Shown here one piece after another: positions 25,512-35,157 of a stretch of DNA of 64,000 nucleotides. A program made the position numbers and the translations under genes. How positions within the stretch are numbered: position 1 is the stretch's first letter; the number at the start of each line of letters is the position of its first letter. The notes below the pieces were generated by a model. It was not told where the DNA came from. It saw only the letters and a program-made list of their open reading frames with translations, and made no database searches. The DNA is from Pseudomonas sp. Root562 (GTDB lineage Bacteria > Pseudomonadota > Gammaproteobacteria > Pseudomonadales > Pseudomonadaceae): positions 346,881-410,880 of the forward strand of contig NZ_LMGK01000023.1 in assembly GCF_001427125.1 (NCBI RefSeq), given 5' to 3'.

Positions 25512-28346
25512 TTGGACAAGATCCTGATTCGTGGGGCTCGAACCCACAACCTTAAGAACATCGACCTGACCCTGCCACGGGACAAGCTGATCGTCATCAC
25601 CGGCCTGTCCGGCTCCGGCAAGTCTTCCCTGGCGTTCGACACGTTGTACGCCGAAGGCCAGCGCCGCTACGTCGAATCGCTGTCGGCGTATGCCCGCCAG
25701 TTCCTGTCGATGATGGAAAAGCCCGACGTCGACACCATCGAAGGCTTGTCGCCGGCGATCTCCATCGAACAGAAATCGACCTCGCACAACCCGCGCTCGA
25801 CCGTCGGCACCATCACCGAAATCTACGACTACCTGCGTTTGCTGTATGCACGCGTGGGTATTCCGCGTTGCCCGGACCATGACATTCCGCTGGAAGCGCA
25901 GACTGTCAGCCAGATGGTCGACCTGGTCCTCGCCGAACCGGAGGGCAGCAAACTGATGCTGTTGGCCCCGGTCATCCGCGAGCGTAAAGGCGAACACCTG
26001 TCGGTCTTTGAAGAGCTGCGCGCCCAAGGGTTTGTACGCGCCCGGATCAACGGCAAGTTGTATGAGCTGGACGAAGCGCCCAAGCTCGACAAACAGAAGA
26101 AGCACTCCATTGATGTCGTGGTCGACCGGTTCAAGGTCCGTCCCGACCTGCAGCAGCGCCTGGCCGAATCCTTCGAGACCGCACTGAAACTGGCGGACGG
26201 CATCGCCCTGGTGGCGCCGATGGACGACGAGCCCGGCGAAGAGATGATCTTCTCCGCACGCTTCGCCTGCCCGATTTGCGGTCACGCCATCAGCGAACTC
26301 GAACCGAAGCTGTTTTCCTTCAACAACCCGGCCGGCGCCTGCCCGACTTGCGATGGTTTGGGTGTGAAGCAGTTCTTTGACATCAAGCGGCTGGTCAATG
26401 GCGAACTGACGCTGGCCGAAGGCGCGATACGTGGCTGGGACCGGCGCAACGTCTATTACTTCCAGATGCTCGGGTCACTGGCCTCCCACTTCAAGTTCAG
26501 TCTGGAAGTGCCATTCAACGAACTGCCGGCCGATCAACAAAAGCAGATCCTGCACGGCAGTGGCTCGCAGAACGTCGACTTCAAGTACCTGAACGACCGT
26601 GGCGACATCGTCAAACGCTCGCACCCGTTCGAAGGCATCGTGCCGAATCTGGAGCGGCGCTACCGCGAAACCGAATCGGCCTCGGTGCGTGAAGAACTGG
26701 CCAAGTTCCTCAGCACCCAGTCGTGTCCGGACTGCCGCGGTACACGCTTGCGCCGTGAGGCGCGGCATGTGTGGGTCGGTGAGAAAACCTTGCCGGCAGT
26801 CACCAATCTGCCGATCGGCGATGCCTGTGACTACTTCGGTGGCCTGAAACTGACCGGCCGTCGCGGGGAAATCGCCGACAAGATTCTCAAGGAAATCCGC
26901 GAACGCCTTCAGTTCCTGGTCAACGTCGGCCTCGACTATCTGTCGCTGGATCGCAGCGCGGACACGCTGTCCGGTGGTGAAGCGCAGCGTATTCGTCTGG
27001 CGAGCCAGATCGGCGCTGGGCTGGTGGGCGTTCTGTACATCCTCGACGAACCATCGATCGGCCTTCACCAGCGTGATAACGACCGGCTACTGGGTACCCT
27101 CAAGCACCTGCGCGACATCGGCAACACGGTGATCGTCGTCGAACACGACGAAGATGCGATCCGTCTGGCCGACTACGTGGTGGATATCGGCCCAGGCGCC
27201 GGGGTTCACGGCGGTCATATCGTCGCCGAAGGTACACCGGCCGAAGTCATGGCCCACCCGGACTCCCTGACCGGCAAGTACCTGTCGGGCCGGGTGAAAA
27301 TCCAGGTACCCGCCAAACGCACGCCCCGCAACAAGAAGTTGTCGTTGTCGCTCAAGGGCGCTCGCGGCAACAACTTGCGCAATGTCGACCTGGAAATCCC
27401 GATCGGCCTGCTGACATGCGTGACCGGAGTCTCCGGCTCGGGCAAATCGACGCTGATCAACAACACGCTTTTCCCACTGAGCGCCACGGCTCTGAATGGC
27501 GCAACCACGCTGGAAGCCGCGGCCCACGACAGCATCAAGGGACTGGAGCATCTGGACAAAGTTGTCGACATCGATCAGAGCCCGATCGGTCGCACGCCGC
27601 GCTCCAACCCGGCGACTTACACCGGTTTGTTCACGCCGATTCGCGAGTTGTTCGCTGGCGTGCCTGAATCACGTTCCCGCGGTTATGGCCCCGGGCGTTT
27701 CTCCTTCAACGTGAAGGGCGGTCGCTGCGAAGCTTGCCAGGGCGATGGTTTGATCAAGGTCGAAATGCACTTTCTGCCCGACATCTATGTGCCATGCGAT
27801 GTTTGCAAGAGCAAACGCTACAACCGTGAAACCCTTGAGATCAAATACAAGGGCAAGAGCATCCATGAAACGCTTGAGATGACCATCGAGGAAGCGCGTG
27901 AGTTCTTCGACGCTGTACCGGCGCTGGCGCGCAAGCTGCAAACGTTGATGGACGTCGGCCTGTCGTACATCAAGCTGGGGCAATCGGCGACAACCTTGTC
28001 CGGTGGTGAGGCCCAGCGGGTCAAACTGTCCCGCGAGCTCTCCAAGCGCGATACCGGCAAGACGTTGTACATCCTTGACGAGCCGACGACAGGGCTGCAT
28101 TTCGCGGACATCCAGCAACTGCTCGACGTACTGCATCGATTGCGCGACCACGGCAACACAGTCGTCGTCATCGAACACAACCTGGACGTGATCAAGACCG
28201 CCGACTGGCTGGTGGATCTGGGGCCGGAAGGCGGGTCAAAGGGTGGACAGATCATTGCGGTCGGCACACCCGAAGAGGTGGCCGAAATGAAGCAGTCTCA
28301 CACGGGTTACTACCTCAAGCCGCTGCTGGAGCGTGATCGCGCCTGA
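25512..28346 (+). CDS. uvrA: Excinuclease ABC subunit A
   Basis: 944 residues if translated from TTG 25512, giving the usual MDKILIRGARTHNLKNIDL; GAGG lies 6 nt upstream. An ATG at 25446 would add an atypical 22 residues. Two ABC modules: Walker A GLSGSGKSSLAFDT and GVSGSGKSTLINNT, signatures LSGGEAQRIRL and LSGGEAQRVKL. Zinc-finger pairs CPICG/CPTCDG and CEACQG/CDVCKS. UvrA with UvrB finds bulky DNA lesions in nucleotide excision repair. Divergent from yajR-ssb; terminator at 28359. Confidence 0.97.
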   Translation: MDKILIRGARTHNLKNIDLTLPRDKLIVITGLSGSGKSSLAFDTLYAEGQRRYVESLSAYARQFLSMMEKPDVDTIEGLSPAISIEQKSTSHNPRSTVGTITEIYDYLRLLYARVGIPRCPDHDIPLEAQTVSQMVDLVLAEPEGSKLMLLAPVIRERKGEHLSVFEELRAQGFVRARINGKLYELDEAPKLDKQKKHSIDVVVDRFKVRPDLQQRLAESFETALKLADGIALVAPMDDEPGEEMIFSARFACPICGHAISELEPKLFSFNNPAGACPTCDGLGVKQFFDIKRLVNGELTLAEGAIRGWDRRNVYYFQMLGSLASHFKFSLEVPFNELPADQQKQILHGSGSQNVDFKYLNDRGDIVKRSHPFEGIVPNLERRYRETESASVREELAKFLSTQSCPDCRGTRLRREARHVWVGEKTLPAVTNLPIGDACDYFGGLKLTGRRGEIADKILKEIRERLQFLVNVGLDYLSLDRSADTLSGGEAQRIRLASQIGAGLVGVLYILDEPSIGLHQRDNDRLLGTLKHLRDIGNTVIVVEHDEDAIRLADYVVDIGPGAGVHGGHIVAEGTPAEVMAHPDSLTGKYLSGRVKIQVPAKRTPRNKKLSLSLKGARGNNLRNVDLEIPIGLLTCVTGVSGSGKSTLINNTLFPLSATALNGATTLEAAAHDSIKGLEHLDKVVDIDQSPIGRTPRSNPATYTGLFTPIRELFAGVPESRSRGYGPGRFSFNVKGGRCEACQGDGLIKVEMHFLPDIYVPCDVCKSKRYNRETLEIKYKGKSIHETLEMTIEEAREFFDAVPALARKLQTLMDVGLSYIKLGQSATTLSGGEAQRVKLSRELSKRDTGKTLYILDEPTTGLHFADIQQLLDVLHRLRDHGNTVVVIEHNLDVIKTADWLVDLGPEGGSKGGQIIAVGTPEEVAEMKQSHTGYYLKPLLERDRA

Positions 28347-28358
28347 CCTGACGCAATG

Positions 28359-28397
28359 AAAAAGCCCCTGTCACTTTATCGGTGACAGGGGCTTTTT
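28359..28397. terminator. Bidirectional terminator between uvrA and bfrA/ftnA
   Basis: AAAAAGCCCCTGTCAC pairs with GTGACAGGGGCTTTTTT. It serves both convergent genes. Confidence 0.92.
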
Positions 28398-28411
28398 TGT
28401 ATTCGCTGAGA

Positions 28412-28876
28412 TCAGGTGTGGGATTGCAGGTAGTTCTCGAGACCGATCAACTTGATCAGACCCAACTGCTTCTCCAGCCAGTAAGTGTGATCTTCTTCGG
28501 TGTCGTTGAGCTGGATGCGTAGCATTTCGCGGCTAACGTAATCCTGGTGCTGCTCGCAAAGCTCGATACCTTTGCACAGAGCGGCGCGAACTTTGTACTC
28601 GAGACGCAGATCCGCTTCGAGCATTTCCGGTACGGTGGTGCCGACATCGAGGTCGTCCGGACGCATGCGCGGTGTGCCTTCGAGCATCAGGATGCGACGC
28701 ATCAGCGCATCAGCATGACCTGCTTCTTCTTCCATTTCATGGTTGATACGTTCGTAGAGCTTGGTGAAACCCCAGTCCTCATACATCCGCGAGTGGACGA
28801 AATATTGATCACGCGCGGCCAGCTCGCCGGTCAGCAACGTGTTGAGGTAATCGATAACGTCTGGGTGGCCTTGCAT
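28412..28876 (-). CDS. bfrA: Bacterioferritin-like iron-storage protein lacking the heme ligand (BfrA/FtnA)
   Basis: 154 residues from ATG 28876, with GGGAGAT upstream; a longer in-frame start is rejected because MQGHPDVIDYLN is the family start. Ferroxidase ligands are seen: Glu18, Glu51, His54 and the later Glu and EEDH. Bacterioferritin Met52, the heme-bridging ligand, is Ala here (EEEAGHAD), as in P. aeruginosa PA4235, which behaves as heme-free ferritin FtnA. Next to katA as in PAO1, linking iron storage and peroxide defence. Confidence 0.93.
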   Translation of the reverse strand: MQGHPDVIDYLNTLLTGELAARDQYFVHSRMYEDWGFTKLYERINHEMEEEAGHADALMRRILMLEGTPRMRPDDLDVGTTVPEMLEADLRLEYKVRAALCKGIELCEQHQDYVSREMLRIQLNDTEEDHTYWLEKQLGLIKLIGLENYLQSHT

Positions 28877-28987
28877 CGCCCTACATCTCCCTGCTTTAAA
28901 GTCTGTAGTTTGAACCAACCGGGCTGCAACGTCACTCGGCAGACGCAATAAAAGCGAAGATATTCTGAGAAAACCAGCTGAAATAAC

Positions 28988-29014
28988 GCAAAAACCGCCC
29001 TAATAAGGGCGGTT
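28988..29014 (-). terminator. katA terminator
   Basis: On the minus strand AACCGCCC TTATTA GGGCGGTT is followed by TTTTGCGTT, just past the katA stop. Confidence 0.9.
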
Positions 29015-29025
29015 CTGCTTCTCAT

Positions 29026-30480
29026 TTAGACTTCGTTAAGCTGTACGTTGAGTAGCGTTGCGATTGCTTCTCCATACGCCGGGTCGGCCTTGAAGAAATG
29101 CTGCAACTGCCGGTCGACCACATCACTCGACACACCTGCCATTGCTCCAGCGATGTTGCTGACCAGCAAGTTTTTCTGCTCATCGCTCATCAATCGGAAA
29201 AGTGCACCAGCGTGACTGTAGTAGTCGGTGTCCTCACGATGGTCATAGCGATCGGCAGCCCCGCTTACAGCCAACGCAGGCTCGGCATAACGAGGCGCCT
29301 GTTTAGGTGCCTCCACATAGCTGTTCGGCTCGTAGTTCGGTGCCGCACCGCCATTGCTTCCAAAAGCCATGGAGCCATCACGCTGATAGGTGTTTACAGG
29401 ACTGCGAGGCGCGTTCACTGGCAGTTGCTGGTGGTTGGTACCAACACGGTAGCGATGTGCATCCGCATACGCGAATACTCGGCCTTGCAGCATGCGATCC
29501 GGCGACAGACCAACACCCGGCACCATATTGCTAGGACCGAATGCGGCTTGCTCAACCTCAGCGAAGTAATTGAGCGGGTTGCGATTGAGTTCCAGCTCAC
29601 CGACCTCGATCAGCGGAAACTCTTTCTGCGACCAGGTTTTGGTGACATCAAACGGGTTTTCATAATGTGCGGCAGCCTGAGCTTGCGTCATGATCTGAAT
29701 GCACACGCTCCATTTCGGAAAGTCACCGCGCTCGACGGCCTCAAACAGGTCGCGCTGAGCGTAATCAGGATCAGTCCCGGCCAGACGCGCTGCATCTGCC
29801 GGTGCCAGGTTCTTGATGCCCTGCCGGGTCTTGTAGTGCCACTTGACCCAATGACGCTCGCCACTGGCGTTGATCAGGCTATACGTGTGGCTACCAAAGC
29901 CGTGCATGTGACGGTAACCATCAGGTATGCCGCGATCTGAAAACAGGATCGTGACCTGATGCAATGCCTCTGGAGAATGCGACCAGAAATCCCACATCGC
30001 CTGCGCACTCTTGAGGTTGCTCTGCGGCAGACGCTTTTGCGTGTGGATAAAGTCCGGGAATTTCAGCGGATCTCGAATGAAAAACACCGGTGTGTTGTTG
30101 CCGACAATGTCCCAGTTACCTTCTTCGGTATAGAACTTCAAGGCAAAGCCGCGGGGGTCACGTTCGGTGTCTGCCGAACCACGCTCACCACCAACGGTTG
30201 AGAACCGCAGAAACGTCGGAGTCTGCTTACCTACAGTCTCGAACAGCTTGGCGCTAGTGAACTGAGTGATGTCACGCGTCACGGTGAAGGTACCGTAAGC
30301 GCCCGAGCCTTTGGCGTGTACACGGCGTTCCGGGATGTTTTCACGATTGAAGTGGGCAAGCTTCTCGATCAGATGAAAATCGTCGAGCAGCAGCGGGCCA
30401 CGAGGACCGGCGGATCGGGAATTCTGGTTATCGGCGACAGGAGCGCCACTGGCGGTGGTAAGCGTTTTGTTTTGGCTCAT
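29026..30480 (-). CDS. katA: Monofunctional heme catalase
   Basis: 484 residues from ATG 30480 with GGAAGAG upstream; an in-frame extension to 30600 is rejected. Distal His in RRVHAKGSGAYGTF, Asn in the NWDIVGNNTPVFF region, proximal heme Tyr in VFAYADAHRYRVG. Length and sequence fit the small-subunit clade of P. aeruginosa KatA. Cytoplasmic; decomposes hydrogen peroxide. Own terminator; about 210 bp to rplQ hold its promoter. Confidence 0.96.
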   Translation of the reverse strand: MSQNKTLTTASGAPVADNQNSRSAGPRGPLLLDDFHLIEKLAHFNRENIPERRVHAKGSGAYGTFTVTRDITQFTSAKLFETVGKQTPTFLRFSTVGGERGSADTERDPRGFALKFYTEEGNWDIVGNNTPVFFIRDPLKFPDFIHTQKRLPQSNLKSAQAMWDFWSHSPEALHQVTILFSDRGIPDGYRHMHGFGSHTYSLINASGERHWVKWHYKTRQGIKNLAPADAARLAGTDPDYAQRDLFEAVERGDFPKWSVCIQIMTQAQAAAHYENPFDVTKTWSQKEFPLIEVGELELNRNPLNYFAEVEQAAFGPSNMVPGVGLSPDRMLQGRVFAYADAHRYRVGTNHQQLPVNAPRSPVNTYQRDGSMAFGSNGGAAPNYEPNSYVEAPKQAPRYAEPALAVSGAADRYDHREDTDYYSHAGALFRLMSDEQKNLLVSNIAGAMAGVSSDVVDRQLQHFFKADPAYGEAIATLLNVQLNEV

Positions 30481-30643
30481 GCGATCTCTTCCTTTGTCGG
30501 TCTTGAACTGCCGGCTAAACGGCTGAAAGGAAGTATTGACGATCGAGATGACATCTTCTAATTCATTGACTGATATAAATCGATAGAGAAACCTGATCAC
30601 TCTTCAATTTATAGGCGGCTCGGCGGGCTTTTGAAGCGGACAC

Positions 30644-30672
30644 AAAAAACCGGGCGCTAGGCCCGGTTCTTT
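30644..30672 (-). terminator. Terminator of the alpha operon (after rplQ)
   Basis: On the minus strand AACCGGGC CTAGC GCCCGGTT is followed by TTTTGTG, 16 bp beyond rplQ. Confidence 0.92.
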
Positions 30673-30688
30673 GTTTCAGACTGACGTC

Positions 30689-31075
30689 TTACTCGGCGGA
30701 TACAGCTTCGCCAGCAGTAGCACGATCAACCAACTCGACGTACGCCATAGGCGCGTTGTCGCCAGCGCGGAAACCGCACTTGAGGATGCGCAGGTAGCCA
30801 CCCTCACGGGTAGCGTAACGCTTGCCCAGGTCGTTGAAGAGCTTACCAACGATAGCTTTCGAACGAGTACGGTCGAAAGCCAGGCGGCGGTTAGCAACGC
30901 TGTCTGTCTTGGCCAAAGTGATCAGCGGCTCGGCAACGCGGCGCAGTTCTTTAGCTTTTGGCAGAGTAGTTTTGATCAGCTCGTGCTCGAACAGCGACAC
31001 CGCCATGTTTTGGAACATGGCCTTGCGGTGCGAGCTGGTGCGGCTGAGGTGACGACCACTTTTACGATGACGCAT
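30689..31075 (-). CDS. rplQ: 50S ribosomal protein L17
   Basis: 128 residues, starting MRHRKSGRHLSRTSSHRKAM. Last gene of the alpha operon rpsM-rpsK-rpsD-rpoA-rplQ, 42 bp after rpoA and followed by a strong terminator. Structural component of the large subunit near the exit tunnel. Confidence 0.98.
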   Translation of the reverse strand: MRHRKSGRHLSRTSSHRKAMFQNMAVSLFEHELIKTTLPKAKELRRVAEPLITLAKTDSVANRRLAFDRTRSKAIVGKLFNDLGKRYATREGGYLRILKCGFRAGDNAPMAYVELVDRATAGEAVSAE

Positions 31076-31117
31076 GGTTCATTCCTTACCAAACACTACG
31101 TTCGGTGATTACGACGA

Positions 31118-32119
31118 TCAGGCAGTCGCCTTGTCGTCCTTCTTAAGACTTGCAGGCGGCCAGTTGTCGAGGCGCATGCCGAGGGACAGACCGCGGGAGG
31201 CCAGAACGTCCTTGATTTCAGTCAAGGATTTCTTGCCCAGGTTCGGAGTCTTCAACAGTTCTACTTCGGTACGCTGAATCAGGTCGCCGATGTAGTAAAT
31301 GTTTTCCGCCTTAAGGCAGTTAGCCGAACGTACAGTCAGTTCCAGATCGTCAACCGGGCGAAGCAGGATCGGATCGATCTCGTCTTCCTGCTCGACAACC
31401 ACTGGCTCACTGTCACCTTTGAGGTCGACGAACGCAGCCAACTGCTGTTGCAGAATGGTTGCAGCGCGACGGATTGCCTCTTCAGGATCCAGAGTACCGT
31501 TGGTTTCCAGATCAATAACCAGCTTGTCCAGGTTGGTACGCTGCTCGACACGGGCGTTTTCCACCACGTATGCGATACGGCGAACCGGGCTGAACGAAGA
31601 GTCGAGCTGCAAGCGACCGATGCTGCGGCTTTCGTCTTCATCGCTCTGACGCGAGTCTGCTGGTTCATAACCACGACCACGAGCTACTACGAGCTTCATG
31701 TTCAGGGCGCCGTTAGACGCCAGGTTAGCGATTACGTGATCGGGGTTAACGATCTCGACATCATGATCCAGCTGAATATCGGCAGCGGTAACCACCCCCG
31801 AACCCTTCTTCGACAAGGTCAGCGTAACTTCGTCACGGCCGTGCAGCTTGATAGCCAGACCTTTAAGGTTCAACAGGATTTCAATTACGTCTTCCTGTAC
31901 ACCTTCGATGGCGCTGTACTCGTGGAGCACACCGTCAATCTCGGCCTCGACTACTGCACAGCCAGGCATTGAGGACAACAGGATGCGGCGCAGCGCGTTG
32001 CCCAGGGTGTGGCCAAAACCACGCTCGAGAGGCTCGAGAGTGATCTTGGCGCGGGTTGGACTGACAACCTGCACATCAATGTGGCGGGGTGTCAGGAACT
32101 CATTTACCGAAATCTGCAT
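31118..32119 (-). CDS. rpoA: RNA polymerase alpha subunit
   Basis: 333 residues. N-terminal dimerisation/assembly domain (ERGFGHTLGNALRRILLSS), linker near 240, and C-terminal domain with SANCLKAENIYYIGDLIQRT and NLGKKSLTEIKDVL that binds UP elements and activators. Placed between rpsD and rplQ as in other gammaproteobacteria. Confidence 0.99.
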   Translation of the reverse strand: MQISVNEFLTPRHIDVQVVSPTRAKITLEPLERGFGHTLGNALRRILLSSMPGCAVVEAEIDGVLHEYSAIEGVQEDVIEILLNLKGLAIKLHGRDEVTLTLSKKGSGVVTAADIQLDHDVEIVNPDHVIANLASNGALNMKLVVARGRGYEPADSRQSDEDESRSIGRLQLDSSFSPVRRIAYVVENARVEQRTNLDKLVIDLETNGTLDPEEAIRRAATILQQQLAAFVDLKGDSEPVVVEQEDEIDPILLRPVDDLELTVRSANCLKAENIYYIGDLIQRTEVELLKTPNLGKKSLTEIKDVLASRGLSLGMRLDNWPPASLKKDDKATA

Positions 32120-32141
32120 GGATGCACCTATTTTCTAGCCC

Positions 32142-32762
32142 TTACTTGGAGTAGAGCTCGACAATCAGGCTTTCGTTGATGTCGGCGGACAGATCACTGC
32201 GAGCTGGAACGTTCTTGAAAACGCCCGACTTCTTCTCAGTGTCTACTTCTACCCATTCTACGCGGCCACGTTGGGCACACAGATCGAGAGCTTGGACAAT
32301 GCGAAGTTGGTTTTTTGCTTTCTCGCGAACAGCAACCACGTCACCAGCACGAACCTGGTAGGACGGAACGTTAACGGTCTGACCGTTTACGCTGATCGAC
32401 TTGTGCGATACCAGCTGACGGGATTCGGCACGAGTCGAACCAAAGCCCATACGGTATACAACGTTGTCCAGACGGCATTCGAGCAGTTGCAGCAGGTTTT
32501 CACCGGTTGCACCTTTCTTGCCAGCAGCTTCTTTGTAGTAGCCGCTGAACTGACGCTCGAGAACGCCGTAGATACGACGGACCTTCTGCTTTTCACGCAG
32601 TTGGGTGCCGTAGTCGGACTGGCGACCGCGGCGTTGGCCGTGGATACCAGGTGCTGCTTCAATGTTGCACTTCGATTCGATCGCGCGCACGCCGCTCTTC
32701 AGGAAGAGATCGGTGCCTTCGCGACGAGCGAGTTTGCATTTTGGACCAATGTAACGAGCCAT
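32142..32762 (-). CDS. rpsD: 30S ribosomal protein S4
   Basis: 206 residues, MARYIGPKCKLARREGTDLF, with the S4 RNA-binding fold in the centre (LECRLDNVVYRMGFG...VSHKSISVNGQTVNVPSY). Primary 16S binder. In E. coli it is the translational repressor of the alpha operon; the same is probable here. Confidence 0.98.
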   Translation of the reverse strand: MARYIGPKCKLARREGTDLFLKSGVRAIESKCNIEAAPGIHGQRRGRQSDYGTQLREKQKVRRIYGVLERQFSGYYKEAAGKKGATGENLLQLLECRLDNVVYRMGFGSTRAESRQLVSHKSISVNGQTVNVPSYQVRAGDVVAVREKAKNQLRIVQALDLCAQRGRVEWVEVDTEKKSGVFKNVPARSDLSADINESLIVELYSK

Positions 32763-32780
32763 TCTTTACAATCTCCTGGA

Positions 32781-33170
32781 TTACACGCGGCGCTTCTTCG
32801 GCGGACGGCACCCGTTGTGCGGGATTGGCGTCACGTCGGTGATGCTGGCGATCTTGTAGCCACAGCCGTTCAAAGCGCGGACTGCGGATTCACGACCTGG
32901 ACCTGGACCTTTGACGTTGACGTCGAGGTTTTTCAGGCCGTATTCCAGCGCAGCTTGACCAGCACGTTCAGCAGCTACTTGAGCAGCAAACGGGGTGGAC
33001 TTGCGGGAACCGCGGAAACCCGAACCACCGGAGGTAGCCCAGGAAAGAGCGTTACCTTGACGGTCGGTGATGGTCACGATGGTGTTGTTAAAAGATGCAT
33101 GGATGTGGGCGATGCCATCAACCACTGTCTTTTTAACTTTTTTACGAGGACGAGCAGCAGGTTTTGCCAT
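32781..33170 (-). CDS. rpsK: 30S ribosomal protein S11
   Basis: 129 residues, with GIAHIHASFNNTIVTITDRQ and a basic C-terminus ending NGCRPPKKRRV. Platform protein of the small subunit, 18 bp upstream of rpsD. Confidence 0.98.
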   Translation of the reverse strand: MAKPAARPRKKVKKTVVDGIAHIHASFNNTIVTITDRQGNALSWATSGGSGFRGSRKSTPFAAQVAAERAGQAALEYGLKNLDVNVKGPGPGRESAVRALNGCGYKIASITDVTPIPHNGCRPPKKRRV

Positions 33171-33200
33171 GATTAAATTCCTGTCGATTCGCTGGGGCGA

Positions 33201-33557
33201 TTACTTGCGGATCGGCTTACGCGGACCTTTACGGGTACGCGCGTTGGTCTTGGTACGCTGACCGCGTACTGGAAGACCACGACGATGACGCAGACCGCGA
33301 TAGCAACCGAGGTCCATCAAGCGCTTGATTTTCATGTTGATTTCGCGACGCAGGTCACCTTCAGTGGTGAACTTCGCCACTTCGCCACGCAGCTGTTCAA
33401 TTTGCTCGTCGCTCAGATCTTTGATCTTTGCTGCTGGGTTTACCCCAGTCTCTGCACAAATTTTCTGTGCAGTAGTGCGACCAACACCATAGATGTAGGT
33501 CAGCGAGATAACAGTATGCTTGTTATCTGGAATGTTAACGCCTGCAATACGGGCCAT
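33201..33557 (-). CDS. rpsM: 30S ribosomal protein S13
   Basis: 118 residues, MARIAGVNIPDNKHTVISLT, basic tail GQRTKTNARTRKGPRKPIRK. First gene of the alpha operon; the 130-bp leader to rpmJ holds the spc terminator and presumably the S4 control site. Confidence 0.98.
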   Translation of the reverse strand: MARIAGVNIPDNKHTVISLTYIYGVGRTTAQKICAETGVNPAAKIKDLSDEQIEQLRGEVAKFTTEGDLRREINMKIKRLMDLGCYRGLRHRRGLPVRGQRTKTNARTRKGPRKPIRK

Positions 33558-33643
33558 TCAGTGGGACTCCAATTGACAGCTACCTACGCCCCGGAAGCCA
33601 AGAAATAGGGCGCGAGATAATATCGCTGTAATAACAAATAATC

Positions 33644-33672
33644 AACCCGGTAGCGCACTAGCTACCGGGCTT
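33644..33672 (-). terminator. Terminator or attenuator between spc and alpha operons
   Basis: On the minus strand CCCGGTAGC TAGTGC GCTACCGGG is followed by TTGATTATTTG. It separates rpmJ from rpsM; the T-run is broken, so partial read-through is likely. Confidence 0.7.
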
Positions 33673-33687
33673 GAAGCACAATCACAC

Positions 33688-33804
33688 TCAGCCTTGGCGC
33701 TGTTTGTGACGCGGTTCCGCGCTGCAAATTACTCGAACAACACCTTCGCGGCGAATAATCTTGCAGTTACGGCACAGCTTTTTCACCGATGCACGAACTT
33801 TCAT
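33688..33804 (-). CDS. rpmJ: 50S ribosomal protein L36
   Basis: 38 residues, [20 protein letters not shown]...RHKQRQG. The zinc-binding CRNC and downstream Cys/His are present, so this is the zinc-containing form. It lies 24 bp after secY. Confidence 0.96.
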
Positions 33805-33828
33805 CACCAACTCCTCGAACCTTATGGG

Positions 33829-35157
33829 TCAGCGCAGCATGCCGCTGCCGTAACCCTTCAGGTTGGCTTTCTTCATCAGGGATTCGTACTGGTGCGAAAC
33901 GAGGTGCGATTGTACTTGGGACATGAAGTCCATCACAACCACGACGACGATCAGCAACGAGGTCCCGCCAAGGTAGAACGGAACGTTGGCTGCAACCACC
34001 AGGAACTGGGGCAACAGGCACACGGCCGTCATGTATAGAGCACCGAACAGGGTCAAGCGAGTCAGAACGCCATCAATGTAGCGCGCAGACTGCTCACCTG
34101 GACGAATGCCCGGAATAAAGGCACCGGACTTCTTCAGGTTTTCCGCTACGTCTTTCGGATTGAACATCAACGCCGTATAGAAGAAGCAGAAGAAAATAAT
34201 CCCTGCACTAAACAGCAGAATATTCAACGGCTGACCAGGAGCGATCGACTGCGAGATGTCCTGCAACCAGCCCATACCTTCAGACTGACCGAACCAGGCA
34301 CCCAACGAAGCCGGGAACAGCAAAATGCTGCTCGCGAAAATAGCCGGAATAACACCGGCCATGTTCACCTTCAGCGGTAAGTGGCTAGTCTGCGCAGCAA
34401 ACACCTTACGGCCTTGCTGACGCTTGGCGTAGTGAACAGCAATACGACGCTGACCACGCTCAATGAACACCACGAAACCGATAATCGCTACTGCCAGCAA
34501 ACCGATGGCAACCAGGGCGAAGATATTGATATCACCCTGACGTGCAGACTCGAAAGACTGCCCGATCGCTCTCGGAAGACCGGCGACGATACCTGCGAAG
34601 ATCAACATCGAGATACCGTTGCCTACACCGCGCTCAGTGATCTGCTCACCCAGCCACATCATGAACATCGCACCAGCCACAAATGTGGTTACCGCAACGA
34701 AATGAAAGCTGAAATCAGCAGTAAACGAAACGCCCTGCCCCGCCAGGCCGATGGACATGCCAATGGCCTGGACAAGAGCAAGAGCGACGGTGAGGTAGCG
34801 GGTGTACTGGCTGATCTTGCGACGGCCAGCTTCACCTTCCTTCTTCAACTGCTCCAGCTGCGGGCTGACGGCTGTCATCAACTGCATGATGATCGATGCC
34901 GAAATGTACGGCATGATCCCCAGTGCAAAGATGCTCATCCGCTCCAGCGCGCCGCCGGAAAACATGTTGAACAAGCTAAGAATGGTCCCCTCATTCTGTC
35001 GAAACAGGTCCGCGAGTCGGTCCGGGTTGATACCTGGAACCGGGATGTGTGCGCCTATTCGGTAGACGATAATCGCCAGGAACAGAAAACGCAGACGAGC
35101 CCAGAGTTCAGACATACCGCCTTTGCCGAGCGCAGAGAGAGCACCTTGCTTAGCCAT
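33829..35157 (-). CDS. secY: Preprotein translocase subunit SecY
   Basis: 442 residues, ten membrane helices. Channel-forming subunit of the inner-membrane SecYEG translocon; its partner SecE is at 60568. Typical YRIGAHIPVPGI, TAVSPQLEQLKKEGEAGR and GIRPGEQSARYIDGVLTRL stretches. It directly abuts rplO and is translationally coupled within the spc operon. Confidence 0.98.
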   Translation of the reverse strand: MAKQGALSALGKGGMSELWARLRFLFLAIIVYRIGAHIPVPGINPDRLADLFRQNEGTILSLFNMFSGGALERMSIFALGIMPYISASIIMQLMTAVSPQLEQLKKEGEAGRRKISQYTRYLTVALALVQAIGMSIGLAGQGVSFTADFSFHFVAVTTFVAGAMFMMWLGEQITERGVGNGISMLIFAGIVAGLPRAIGQSFESARQGDINIFALVAIGLLAVAIIGFVVFIERGQRRIAVHYAKRQQGRKVFAAQTSHLPLKVNMAGVIPAIFASSILLFPASLGAWFGQSEGMGWLQDISQSIAPGQPLNILLFSAGIIFFCFFYTALMFNPKDVAENLKKSGAFIPGIRPGEQSARYIDGVLTRLTLFGALYMTAVCLLPQFLVVAANVPFYLGGTSLLIVVVVVMDFMSQVQSHLVSHQYESLMKKANLKGYGSGMLR

